Source: F1-120-MAGs238 sp964484185
GTDB lineage: Bacteria; Planctomycetota; Phycisphaerae; Phycisphaerales; UBA1924
Reading direction: 5' to 3'
Length of the DNA stretch: 59,765 nt
NCBI GenBank assembly: GCA_964484185.1
Contig: CAZAEQ010000028.1
Location: forward strand, 1 to 59,765
The notes beneath the pieces are model-generated. The model saw nothing but the letters and a program-made list of their open reading frames with translations, searched no databases and was not told where the DNA came from. Shown piece after piece: positions 7,069 to 15,288 of this stretch (the first letter of the stretch is position 1; each line of letters starts with the position of its first letter). The translations under genes and the position numbers were made by a program.

Positions 7069-8199
7069 ATGCTGATTGTGTGCGCAAGTCTGGTCATGCT
7101 TGGATGTATTTCGCCGTGGCCCGCGGAGCCCTGGGCGAGCGCGGTGAATCTCACGGCGATCGAAGGGTCGGGAACAAATGATTTTCATCAGGATCTTTCG
7201 GCGGCGATGTGGGATCCGGTGACACGGAGAATGTGGGTTGGTCGCAATGGGCCGACGGCATCGACTTCGAAACTGTGGGCTTTGCGGGAGAGTGGAGCGA
7301 CGTGGGTCGTTGATACGGTGAGCGGAGTGCGCGCCGAATGGACGGGGCTTGGCGATTTTGAAGGTGTGACGTTGTGTCCGGCGACGCCGTCGATTGTGTA
7401 TTGCGTGGATGAAGCCACGCAGATTATTCGAGCGGTTGATGTGACTTCGGCGGCAACGCTCAATGTTGTGCGGCAATGGAATATTTCGGGTTCGGTGCCG
7501 CTGATTGGCGGGAATGGGATTGAGGGGTGTGCGTTTGTTCCCAATGCGACGCTGGATGCCGCGGGATTTGCGACGCAGGCGGATGTGCCGATTCGTTCGA
7601 CGCTTGGGCTTGGCGGATTGTTTTTCTGTGGCAATCAGGGCGATGGGCGGCTGTATGTTGTGGACCTTGCTCCGGGCGGAACAACGTACACGTTTTATGG
7701 ATCGCTCGCCACCAGCTATCCAGAAATTGCGGAGGTGACGTTTGATCCATCTTCCGGCAACTTGATGGTGTTGCATGGCGATAGTCAGAACCAGATTGAA
7801 GTTTGCACGTTGACTGCGACCGGGTCGGGGGTGGCGCGGCGATTGGCATGGGTGCAGTCGATTGATCGGCCGACGGGGAGTGCGGCGAATCTGAATCTTG
7901 AAGGGTTTGCGCTATTGACCGATGCGGATTGCTCAACTGGCAACGGGGCGTATTTGGCCCGGAAATCGGTGTTTATGACGGTTGATGATGGCGGGGCGGG
8001 ATCACTCTTCTGGGTGAAGCAGTGGCCGTGCATCTGTCCGGCGGATTTCAATCGCGACGGAGATATTGATTTTTTCGACTATCTGGATTTTGTGGATGCA
8101 TTTTCAAGTTGGGCGCCGATGGCAGATTTCAACAGCGATGGCGATGTTGATTTCTTTGACTACCTGGATTTTGTTGATCGATTCTCAAGTGGCTGTTAA
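7069..8199 (+). CDS. Exported beta-propeller-like protein with Gly-Cys EF-hand module
   Basis: The 376-residue protein has a hydrophobic N-terminus (MLIVCASLVMLGCISP) that acts as a signal peptide. The lipobox is imperfect, with Met at -3. The middle part contains repeated strand patterns (MWDPVTRRMWVGRNG, AEVTFDPSSGNLMVLHGDS, LEGFALL) like those of SdiA-regulated or esterase-like phytase propellers; EGV and EGF segments are typical of that group. The last 54 residues (323-376) form the Gly-Cys module: two DFN.D..DFFDYLDFV repeats between Cys323 and terminal Cys376. An in-frame stop 6 bases upstream fixes the start at this ATG, though its ribosome binding site is weak. Enzymatic activity is not evident, so a surface-displayed binding or phosphatase role is only a guess. 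Confidence 0.75.
   Translation: MLIVCASLVMLGCISPWPAEPWASAVNLTAIEGSGTNDFHQDLSAAMWDPVTRRMWVGRNGPTASTSKLWALRESGATWVVDTVSGVRAEWTGLGDFEGVTLCPATPSIVYCVDEATQIIRAVDVTSAATLNVVRQWNISGSVPLIGGNGIEGCAFVPNATLDAAGFATQADVPIRSTLGLGGLFFCGNQGDGRLYVVDLAPGGTTYTFYGSLATSYPEIAEVTFDPSSGNLMVLHGDSQNQIEVCTLTATGSGVARRLAWVQSIDRPTGSAANLNLEGFALLTDADCSTGNGAYLARKSVFMTVDDGGAGSLFWVKQWPCICPADFNRDGDIDFFDYLDFVDAFSSWAPMADFNSDGDVDFFDYLDFVDRFSSGC
8035..8196 (+). other. Gly-Cys EF-hand (dockerin-like) module, copy 2
   Basis: This is a 54-codon module of the same length and Cys positions as the copy at 4971, ending SSGC before the stop codon. Third codon positions differ between the two repeats, which suggests selection on the protein. 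Confidence 0.85.
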
Positions 8200-8206
8200 G
8201 CCGCGC

Positions 8207-8926
8207 TCAGGCGATGTCCAGGATTCTTCCGTAGCGCGGCTTGCCATAGCGACGGCTGATCAATCTTGGAACGATGACGAGGCTGGCAACGGTGAAGCCC
8301 ACACCAGCGCCCATGATGACATCGCTGAGGTGATGGGCCCCGAAGAGAACACGCAGGCCGCCGACGAACACAACCATGAAGAGAGAGAAGATTCGAAGCC
8401 GCGGATAGTGGTGCCAGAAAAAGACGGACATGGCGGCGGCCGCGCTGGTGTGACTGCTGGGCATCGACCAGAGTTTGCTTGCGCCGGCCGTAAAGATGTC
8501 CCATGAGTGGAGCATGACTAACTTGCCGTGTGATTCGATCGGGTAGGCAAAGGGGCCCGCCAGGAAACTGTGATCGCCGACACTTGGCCGCGGTCTTCCG
8601 AGCAATATCTTGAGCATGTGTGAGACGGCAAGTGTGATCAATGCCGCGACGATGAGGTCGAGCACGAAGCGGCGGCGGGCGCGATCAAGCATGAGGACGA
8701 ACAAAGCAGCGAGGATGACATAGGTGGCGTCGCCGTATTGCTGGAGAGTTTGCAGGACGCGCAGGACATCGCCTTGAATAGATGGACGCACTTGATCGGC
8801 GTAATTGACAACTAGACCGTCGACATAGAACGCGCCGAACGCCAGCGGAATGGCGATCAGGACCGGCAGCAGGAGATGAGTCTTCGATTGGCTCGTCAAG
8901 GTGGGAAGATAGGAGAGTTCGAACAC
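8207..8926 (-). CDS. PAP2-family membrane phosphatase
   Basis: The 239-residue membrane protein has all three PAP2 signatures: K106-x6-R113-P114 (KILLGRPRP), PSSH at 156-159 and R192-x5-H198-x3-D202. It also has about five or six hydrophobic segments. The His of the second and third motifs form the phospho-histidine and charge-relay pair. Such enzymes remove phosphate from phosphatidic acid, phosphatidylglycerol phosphate or undecaprenyl pyrophosphate on the outer face of the membrane. The long loop between motifs 1 and 2 (about 40 residues) is compatible with a lipid phosphatase. The start is a GTG with a weak ribosome binding site. The gene ends 7 bases from the convergent upstream neighbour. 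Confidence 0.9.
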   Translation of the reverse strand: MFELSYLPTLTSQSKTHLLLPVLIAIPLAFGAFYVDGLVVNYADQVRPSIQGDVLRVLQTLQQYGDATYVILAALFVLMLDRARRRFVLDLIVAALITLAVSHMLKILLGRPRPSVGDHSFLAGPFAYPIESHGKLVMLHSWDIFTAGASKLWSMPSSHTSAAAAMSVFFWHHYPRLRIFSLFMVVFVGGLRVLFGAHHLSDVIMGAGVGFTVASLVIVPRLISRRYGKPRYGRILDIA

Positions 8927-9055
8927 TCTGGGAAGGGCGGATCTCGCGGAGTTTGGGATCGATTCGTGCGTTTGCCGGGCGGAATTTCATGGCGTGGCAA
9001 CGGCTTACAGTCATTTCATGGTCAGTCAGCGTGTTGAGAACGGAGCGGACAGAGC

Positions 9056-11056
9056 GTGAGTGAGCGGGGACAGGAACCATCTCGCATGCTGGACTGGTCG
9101 CCGCGCGAGCTTTTCGGCACGATTGTCGATGCAAAGCGGTGGGGCGGCAATGCCAAGAGCTGGCGTGGCGGTCTCGCGCTGATTTTCATTTGTCTTGTGG
9201 TCTATCTGCCCGGGTTTGTGACTATTCCCACGATTGATCGCGATGAAGCACGCTTTGCTCAGGCGAGCCGGCAGATGAGCGCGAGCGACAAGATCGAAGA
9301 TTGGATTATCCCAAAGGTTCAGGAGCGGCCCAGGCTCAATAAACCGCCGCTGATCTACTGGTTGCAATCTGGGGCCGTTCGCGCGGGAGAAGCGCTGGGC
9401 CTTAAAGACGCCGCTGATTCGATCTGGCTGTATCGATTGCCATCTCTTCTGGCTGCGATCATTGCGGTACTGGCCACATGGCGGCTTGGGACTGCGATGT
9501 TTGATCCGCGTGCTGGTTGGCTTGGCGCATTGCTTCTGGCAGTGTGCCCGATTGTTGTGTGGGAGAGCAAACAGGCGCGGGCAGATATGGTGTTGCTCGC
9601 GGCAACCACCGTTGCTCAATGGGCGCTGTTTCGATTGTGGCATGTTGATCAAGATACGACCAGGGCACGCAAGACGCTTGGGCATTGGCGCATTGTGTTC
9701 TGGGGCGCGATGGTGGTAGGTGTATTGATCAAGGGTCCGCTTACGCCGCTGATATGCGGAATTACGCTCTTTTCACTGGGGTTCTCAAAGCGATCGCGCG
9801 GCGTGGTGAAGCGGACATGGCCGGTTCTGGGAACGCTGGTGGTATTGGCGGCGATTGGCACGTGGGCCGTATTGGTCATGCGCGAGGTAGGCACTGAGTC
9901 GTACTTGAAGGTGATAGTTGATGAGACTCTTGGGCGGACTGTTACAGCAAAAGAAGGACATTCCGGACCGCCCGGGTATCACATGCTTTTGCTGGCGGTG
10001 TTGTTCTGGCCGGGGTCGCTGGTGACGGGTCAAGCGATGGTGCGTGCATGGAGGCAGGGATTTGGTCCAACTGTGGCACGCGGATGTGATGGCGTGGCCG
10101 AGCCGAGGTGCGGGAACGTGTTTGAGCGGATATGGGGTGCGGTCAAGCGGCGCGTGCAACATGGCGCAAAGGGTCGGCAGGCTGAAGTGTTCCTGCTTGC
10201 GTGGGTCATTGTTCCATGGCTTGTGTTTGAACTCACTTCGACCAAGTTGCCGCATTATGTGTTGCCTCTGTATCCGGCAATTGCGTTGATCAGTGCACGG
10301 GCGATTTTTACTGCGTCATGTGGCGTCATGGATTCAGTACCGAAACTTGTTTCGCGAGTTGGGTATGTGGCCTGGGCGATCATCGGCGGCATTTTGAGCA
10401 TTATGCCGCTGTTTGTGTGGTGGTACTTTGGTGTCGAAACAACGTATCCGCAGTTCGCGATTGCGCTGTTGCCAGTTGTGCTGATGGTCATTACGCTCAT
10501 GATTGCGTGGAAGGGTATTTTCCGCGGCATTCGTGACGGGAAGAACCAGGGGAAGTTTCTCCGGGCACAGGCTGTTTCGGCAGTGGGTGCGGGTTTGACA
10601 TGGGCGATTCTGTGCGGGATGGTTTTGCCCAGCACACGAAGTTTGTGGATAAGCCGCGAACTTCGAACGGTTATTGAACGTGTCGATCCATTGCATGTGA
10701 GGCCGATCGCGACGGTGCAGGCAAACGCGGATTCCACATTGCCGCGGAATCAGAAGCTCAGCTTTGTTGAAGACAGTTTTATCTTTGAGATGCGTGGACG
10801 CAGTGAGCGGGTTGATGAAGTCAATCTGGAAACATGGCTGAAAGCGCATCCAGATGGGGTCTTTATACTTCCCAAGGCTTTAGCAGAGCGCCGAGCGGGG
10901 ATTATGCGGATTGGTGAAGTCAGTGGATTTAACTACAGTCTTGGGAACAGGGTGTATCTGACGGTGTGCCAATTGCCGCCGACTTCAGAGCAGGTTCGCC
11001 AGAATCGCGCGACGCCAACGCCAACAGCTACAGTCGATGAACAGGGAGTCCGGTGA
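9056..11056 (+). CDS. ArnT-like membrane glycosyltransferase (PMT_2 family)
   Basis: The 666-residue protein has about 11-12 membrane helices and begins its catalytic loop with PTIDRDEARFAQASRQM, where Asp61 and Asp63-Glu64 sit in the place of the acidic catalytic residues of GT-C enzymes (ArnT, PMT). A further family segment is RPRLNKPPLIYWLQ. ArnT-type enzymes transfer sugars from polyprenyl phosphate carriers to lipid A, proteins or other acceptors at the periplasmic face. The C-terminal 150 residues form a soluble domain. The start is a GTG. The gene ends 3 bases before the TTG start of truB, and the two are probably cotranscribed. Acceptor and donor are unknown. Confidence 0.85.
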   Translation: MSERGQEPSRMLDWSPRELFGTIVDAKRWGGNAKSWRGGLALIFICLVVYLPGFVTIPTIDRDEARFAQASRQMSASDKIEDWIIPKVQERPRLNKPPLIYWLQSGAVRAGEALGLKDAADSIWLYRLPSLLAAIIAVLATWRLGTAMFDPRAGWLGALLLAVCPIVVWESKQARADMVLLAATTVAQWALFRLWHVDQDTTRARKTLGHWRIVFWGAMVVGVLIKGPLTPLICGITLFSLGFSKRSRGVVKRTWPVLGTLVVLAAIGTWAVLVMREVGTESYLKVIVDETLGRTVTAKEGHSGPPGYHMLLLAVLFWPGSLVTGQAMVRAWRQGFGPTVARGCDGVAEPRCGNVFERIWGAVKRRVQHGAKGRQAEVFLLAWVIVPWLVFELTSTKLPHYVLPLYPAIALISARAIFTASCGVMDSVPKLVSRVGYVAWAIIGGILSIMPLFVWWYFGVETTYPQFAIALLPVVLMVITLMIAWKGIFRGIRDGKNQGKFLRAQAVSAVGAGLTWAILCGMVLPSTRSLWISRELRTVIERVDPLHVRPIATVQANADSTLPRNQKLSFVEDSFIFEMRGRSERVDEVNLETWLKAHPDGVFILPKALAERRAGIMRIGEVSGFNYSLGNRVYLTVCQLPPTSEQVRQNRATPTPTATVDEQGVR

Positions 11057-11059
11057 ACA

Positions 11060-11938
11060 TTGACGCATGACAGACCAACCCCAGCGCCTTTGTGTGGGCT
11101 CTTACTTGTTGATAAGCCAAGGCATCCGACGAGCATGCATGTGTGCCGCATTGTCAAGCGGCGATTGATGAACTCGGGGTTGCCTAAGAGCATCAAGGTT
11201 GGGCACGGTGGCACGCTTGATCCGCTAGCATCGGGATTGCTTGTGATCTTGATCGGGAAAGCGACGCGACTGTGTGATGTAATCATGGCGGGCGAGAAGG
11301 AATATTCGGCGACGATTGATCTCGAGCACTTTTCGGCAAGCTGTGATCTGGAGACGCGGCCCGAGCCTGCAGAGGTTCAGAAGATTCCGACTCGCGGGGA
11401 AATTGAAGAAATCCTGAAGGAATTCACTGGCGATATTCAACAGTGCCCGCCGGTGTATTCAGCGATGTGGATCGATGGAAAGCGGGCGTATGACCTTGCG
11501 CGAAAGGGGCGCGAGGTTGAGATGGTGGCCAGACCGGTATTTATTCGCTCGATTTCGATCGAGTCGTTCACCTGGCCAACGCTGACTATTCACATTGTGT
11601 GCGGCAAGGGAACATACATCCGGAGCCTCGCGCGGGATATTGGTGTTGCACTGGGGACCGGCGGAGTCTTGACGCAATTGCGGCGCACGCGGATTGGAAC
11701 CATGCGAATTGAGGACTCGGTACATCTGGATGCCATGGCGGATCCGCTTCCGGTTGCGAGCCTGCGCGCGATTCCGCCCGAGTTTGCGCACCTGGTTGTT
11801 CCGGGAATTTCAACCCCTGCTGGCAGCACGCAGCGCAGCCGCCAACTCGATGGATGCAGTGGTCCAGTCGATCCGATCAGCGAAAATCGAGATTGCAGTG
11901 CTCTCGCAGGTAATGATGACGCCGGGGACGATGAGTGA
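11060..11938 (+). CDS. truB: tRNA pseudouridine-55 synthase TruB
   Basis: The 292-residue protein contains the TruB signature KVGHGGTLDPLASGLLVI, with the catalytic Asp at residue 54, and the RSLARDIGVALGTGG segment of the catalytic domain. It converts U55 of the tRNA T-loop to pseudouridine. The first start codon available after the upstream in-frame stop is TTG, preceded by GGGAG at 11 bases. A nearby ATG is out of frame. The last 45-50 residues look unlike TruB (QLDGCSGPVDPISENRDC...), and the reading frame on the opposite strand over this part (11810-11938) belongs to another gene, so one of the two tails may be a read-through. Confidence 0.93.
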   Translation: MTHDRPTPAPLCGLLLVDKPRHPTSMHVCRIVKRRLMNSGLPKSIKVGHGGTLDPLASGLLVILIGKATRLCDVIMAGEKEYSATIDLEHFSASCDLETRPEPAEVQKIPTRGEIEEILKEFTGDIQQCPPVYSAMWIDGKRAYDLARKGREVEMVARPVFIRSISIESFTWPTLTIHIVCGKGTYIRSLARDIGVALGTGGVLTQLRRTRIGTMRIEDSVHLDAMADPLPVASLRAIPPEFAHLVVPGISTPAGSTQRSRQLDGCSGPVDPISENRDCSALAGNDDAGDDE

Positions 11939-12088
11939 AGGAAGGTCCACTGTCCGGCTTGATAGTTCAGTGCCTGACAATATGAGTTTCTGAACGCCGC
12001 ACTCGGCAAGTGCGCCCGCGACTTTGACGGCCCGTTCGAATGGGTCGCCTGTCGTGAGCGAACCCGACTCACCCATTTCACTCTTCAT
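11810..12088 (-). CDS. Small protein of unknown function, antisense to the truB tail
   Basis: The 92-residue product starts at an ATG that overlaps the stop codon of the upstream membrane-protein gene by 11 bases (ATGAAGAGTGA), a typical arrangement for translational coupling. The composition is protein-like: an amphipathic start (FERAVKVAGALAECG), two beta-like stretches (VQKLILSG and IVPGVIITCEST) and a helical end (ASIELAAALRAAS). It is not recognised. A second ATG just after the overlapping stop is an alternative start. Its last 43 codons are the reverse complement of the truB tail, so the two genes converge and overlap by 129 bases. Confidence 0.6.
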   Translation of the reverse strand: MKSEMGESGSLTTGDPFERAVKVAGALAECGVQKLILSGTELSSRTVDLPSLIVPGVIITCESTAISIFADRIDWTTASIELAAALRAASRG

Positions 12089-13280
12089 TTTCGCCATCCG
12101 CGGGATCAACTGGGGCACTTGTCCCCGGAATCATTTTGGGCATCCAGATTTCTTCGAGTTCCTGACCATCGTTGACGCGGCGGAGCAGCAGATATCGAAT
12201 CGTCGAACCAGAGAAATGCAGGCAGAGCACAAATGCGGAAACGATCAGGCTCAGGGCCATGTGCCATTGGCTGACAATCCAGGCAGCGCCCTTGAATGAC
12301 CAGCCCAGGCTTCCCGCATCGCCAGAAGCGACCTGTTTGGCGGCATCGCCCGCGAACTGGGCTGAAGCGTGGGCAATAAAACCTTCTACGCCAGCGACGA
12401 CAACCGCGCAGATCAGGGTCGCAACCGCGGCCTGAATCATCAAGAACAAGGAATACAGAAAGAGTCGCAGTGGTCGTCCAAGCACGTACGCAACTGCACG
12501 CTGCGTCGCGTCGACAGCATCAGTTCCTTCGCAGGCGATGGCGGGGATAAGCATCGGCCAGCCGAGCAGGTAGGTACCAATCGCAACTACGGCGAGCGCT
12601 GCGAATATCAGAGCTATTCCATACGCAAGCGCGCCGATGATATTGGCGCCGGCGATTCCGAGCGTCCAACCGAAGAGCGAGATCAACGCGCCCAAGCCCA
12701 CAACGACAATGAGCGGCATAAGCAGCGCGAGGACAGAGCTGGTGAGCCTGCTCAGTGAGAACAACAGCGCCTTGTCCCAGGGCATCTTGGTGCCTTGAGA
12801 AAATTCGCATGCGACCATTCGCGATACCGCCCCGCCGACCAGGCAGAAGATCAAGATCGATGGGATGAACATGATCGCGGCACTGAGCGGTGCATCGCTC
12901 ACGGTCTGACGGGGGCCTGAAAATACGAATTTCCAGATTCCAGCGACAATGTCTCCGGAATGAAACCGCTTGATCCCAGACAACAGTTCCCGCAGAGCTT
13001 CCTTCTCGAATGCAATAAAGGTGTTCAGGGGCGAACCTTCGCTTGAGATGAAGATCCCCGGCAGACGCAGGCACGCCAGGATCAAGATAACGCCGAACAG
13101 ACAGACCATCAGCCGCTCGGGACGGAGCGCAAGCGCCGGGGCTCGCATGAGTTTGACCCATAGCAGATCATCGGTGAAATCGGCCAGAGTTGCGGGCCGT
13201 GACCGCGATGGCGAGCGATTGAGCGATGCTCCAGGCTCTGGAAACTGCGATGTTGAGGATGTACCGGGATTGGTTTGCAA
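12078..13280 (-). CDS. Polytopic membrane protein of unknown function
   Basis: The protein is about 400 residues. The first 60 residues are disordered-looking, then come RPERLMVCLFGVILILACL and at least five further hydrophobic helices spread over two halves (LIFCLVGG, VLALLMPLIVVVGLG, IIGALAYGIALIFAALAVVAIGT, LFLMIQAAVATLICAVVVAG, ALSLIVSAFVLCL). The acidic C-terminus (PADGENEE) is probably cytoplasmic. No family is recognised. The start is uncertain. The TTG at 13280 was chosen because the likely promoter box GATAAT (13319-13314 on the minus strand) leaves a 26-base leader; the ATG at 13148 and an ATG at 13373 are alternatives, and the last collides with the divergent gene. An ATG with a strong GGGGAG at 13324 is in another frame. 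It is coupled to the next minus gene. Confidence 0.7.
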   Translation of the reverse strand: MQTNPGTSSTSQFPEPGASLNRSPSRSRPATLADFTDDLLWVKLMRAPALALRPERLMVCLFGVILILACLRLPGIFISSEGSPLNTFIAFEKEALRELLSGIKRFHSGDIVAGIWKFVFSGPRQTVSDAPLSAAIMFIPSILIFCLVGGAVSRMVACEFSQGTKMPWDKALLFSLSRLTSSVLALLMPLIVVVGLGALISLFGWTLGIAGANIIGALAYGIALIFAALAVVAIGTYLLGWPMLIPAIACEGTDAVDATQRAVAYVLGRPLRLFLYSLFLMIQAAVATLICAVVVAGVEGFIAHASAQFAGDAAKQVASGDAGSLGWSFKGAAWIVSQWHMALSLIVSAFVLCLHFSGSTIRYLLLRRVNDGQELEEIWMPKMIPGTSAPVDPADGENEE

Positions 13281-13377
13281 GTCTGGCAGTTTAGGGCAGA
13301 ACCGGGACTGAGGATTATCTGCATGTTCTCTCCCCGAAAGTTGCCGCCGGGGTGCAGCATGCGGACGATACATACCT

Positions 13378-14220
13378 ATGGCTGAATCTGTACTCCGGTG
13401 GACGTTCTCTCTCCTGGCCATATTTCTGGTCGGGCCATTGCTCGCGCTGCTCGTCCACGGGATGCGAGCGGTTGATGGCTCGCGAGACATCACGCTTTTG
13501 ATCAGTTCAAGTCCCACCAAAGGGCTCGTGATTGGAACCTGCATCATTGTTGCAGCCGGCATTTTCGGCCTGGTTGCGGCCAAAGTGGTCACTCGCGGCA
13601 CAGGCATGGCATCAGCCGGCCTCATCGTCGTATGGAGCGCATGGCAACTGGGCACAGTCGATCACATTGTTCGTTCTAATCCAAACAACCCGTTGATGAA
13701 GCTCGCTATTGAAGGTTTGATCGTCGGTCTCATCGCGGTGGCCGTCGCCGGCTTCATCGACATCATGGCCAAAGGAAGCAAGGAAAAACTCAAGACTGTG
13801 TTCGCGATGCCAGATTCAGCGTTTTTCGCCTCGATTGTCGCTGGTGTTCTGGTTGGCGGAATTGTCGCCTGGTTCGTCGGGTATCAGGCGCTCAAAGGCC
13901 AGGCTCTCTTTGCCGCGTTTATAGGGTCGATCGGAGCGGGAGCGGCGGCACAGCTGACGGCAATGATGCTCGGAAAAGACCCGCGCCCGATCGCCGGATT
14001 TCTGTCAATTGCGGTTCTCGCGGCGGCAGCCCCCATATTTGCGATGTACTGGCACGGCGCCGGGCTTCAAGCAGCGGTGCGGGTTGGCCCCAATGGCTTC
14101 TTTGGTGCCGCGGTCCCGGTTTCGCTTGATTGGGTCGTTGGAATGCTGCTGGGAGTTCCAGTTGGCCAGGCCTGGGGCGCTTCAATGCTCGAAAAACGTG
14201 GATATCCGGTCAACGCGTGA
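13378..14220 (+). CDS. Polytopic membrane protein of unknown function
   Basis: The 280-residue protein is almost entirely hydrophobic, with seven to eight helices and Gly/Ala-rich segments (FFASIVAGVLVGGIVAWFVGY, AAFIGSIGAGAAAQLTAMM). Loops are short, and a charged loop MAKGSKEKLK sits in the middle. The start ATG follows a GATACAT box by 5 bases, so a leaderless transcript is possible. It is divergent from another membrane-protein gene of about the same size, and the two could be related in function, but no motif supports that. A following Phe-Val-Gly-rich helix with HGAGLQAAVRVGPNG is the only conserved-looking loop. The function is not known. Confidence 0.7.
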   Translation: MAESVLRWTFSLLAIFLVGPLLALLVHGMRAVDGSRDITLLISSSPTKGLVIGTCIIVAAGIFGLVAAKVVTRGTGMASAGLIVVWSAWQLGTVDHIVRSNPNNPLMKLAIEGLIVGLIAVAVAGFIDIMAKGSKEKLKTVFAMPDSAFFASIVAGVLVGGIVAWFVGYQALKGQALFAAFIGSIGAGAAAQLTAMMLGKDPRPIAGFLSIAVLAAAAPIFAMYWHGAGLQAAVRVGPNGFFGAAVPVSLDWVVGMLLGVPVGQAWGASMLEKRGYPVNA

Positions 14221-14313
14221 GCGGAAATGGTGATGTTGGCACGCCTCTGGCATCAGATCACTGTCGATCTGTCAAACGCATATCATTGCTGGACCAATCA
14301 ATAAGGCCTGACT

Positions 14314-15186
14314 ATGTCGCTCACCGCTATGGACACCCCTTCTCCAAATACCGAACGCAAGCCAACCGCGATGCCTGACGTGCAAGCGTCGGCCGACCGC
14401 CGCCAAATTGCGATCGATCGAGTTGGCGTCAAAGAAGTGAAGTATCCGCTCCGCCTTCGCCAGCGCGATGGCGGCGAGCAAACGACGGTTGCCACTATCA
14501 ATATGTATGTAGCGTTGCCACACCACCAGAAGGGGACTCACATGAGTCGCTTTCTGGAAGTGCTCAACGATGAGACTTCCGAGCCTCTGACTCCGGATCG
14601 CTTCCCCCAGATCGCCAAGTCGATCTGCGAGAAGCTCCATGCCGAGGTGGCGACGATCGAGGCATCATTCACCTACTTTGTCAAGAAGCTGGCCCCGGTC
14701 ACCAAGCAGCCCGGCCTGATGGACTACAAAGTCACGTTCGCCTGCACCTCCAACCACCACACCGACTTTGTCATGGCCGTTGCCGCCCCGGCGACCAGTC
14801 TCTGCCCCTGCTCCAAGGAAATCAGTAAGTACGGCGCGCACAACCAGCGCTGTCAGATCGAGGCCAAAGTGCGATTTGACGGCATGATGTGGATCGAGGA
14901 CCTTGTAACCATTCTCGAAGGCGCCGCCAGCAGCCCGGTCTACGCCGTGCTCAAGCGCCCCGATGAAAAATGGGTGACAGAGAAAGCGTTCGAAAACCCC
15001 AAGTTCGTGGAAGACATCGTCCGCGACCTGGCTCTTGCCCTTGACGACCAGCCCCAGGTGAAGTGGTACTCGATCAACTCTGAGAATTTCGAGTCGATCC
15101 ACAGCCACAACGCGTATGCGCAGATCACGCGCGACCGGCGCGACCCGGCCGTGCCCGCTGACGGATCAAACTCCGCTCACTCGTAA
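14314..15186 (+). CDS. folE2: GTP cyclohydrolase I type B (FolE2)
   Basis: The 290-residue protein shows the FolE2 hallmark TSLCPCSKEIS-KYGAHNQR, with Cys164 and Cys166 in the metal-binding site, and the ICEKLHAEVATIEASFTYFVKK segment of the T-fold. FolE2 makes 7,8-dihydroneopterin triphosphate from GTP, the first step of folate, preQ0 and biopterin synthesis, and replaces the zinc-dependent FolE in many bacteria. It can use various divalent metals, which suits zinc-poor conditions. The ATG is preceded by AAGG at a suitable distance. The N-terminal 30 residues are an Ala/Pro-rich extension. No other folate gene or zinc-regulator site is visible next to it. Confidence 0.95.
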   Translation: MSLTAMDTPSPNTERKPTAMPDVQASADRRQIAIDRVGVKEVKYPLRLRQRDGGEQTTVATINMYVALPHHQKGTHMSRFLEVLNDETSEPLTPDRFPQIAKSICEKLHAEVATIEASFTYFVKKLAPVTKQPGLMDYKVTFACTSNHHTDFVMAVAAPATSLCPCSKEISKYGAHNQRCQIEAKVRFDGMMWIEDLVTILEGAASSPVYAVLKRPDEKWVTEKAFENPKFVEDIVRDLALALDDQPQVKWYSINSENFESIHSHNAYAQITRDRRDPAVPADGSNSAHS

Positions 15187-15288
15187 TCGCTCTATTTACC
15201 GATTAATTGTCAACAGAAAGTACTCGCCAAATTACGCGCCCGTGTACGTGCTTTTCGCGCGTACTCTTTTGGCGTCGCCAGGCCGAAA

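Noticed and set aside
13109..13360. Short minus frame ahead of the membrane gene, possible real product
   Set aside because: Low-complexity and no family features. Kept only as a start-frame note.
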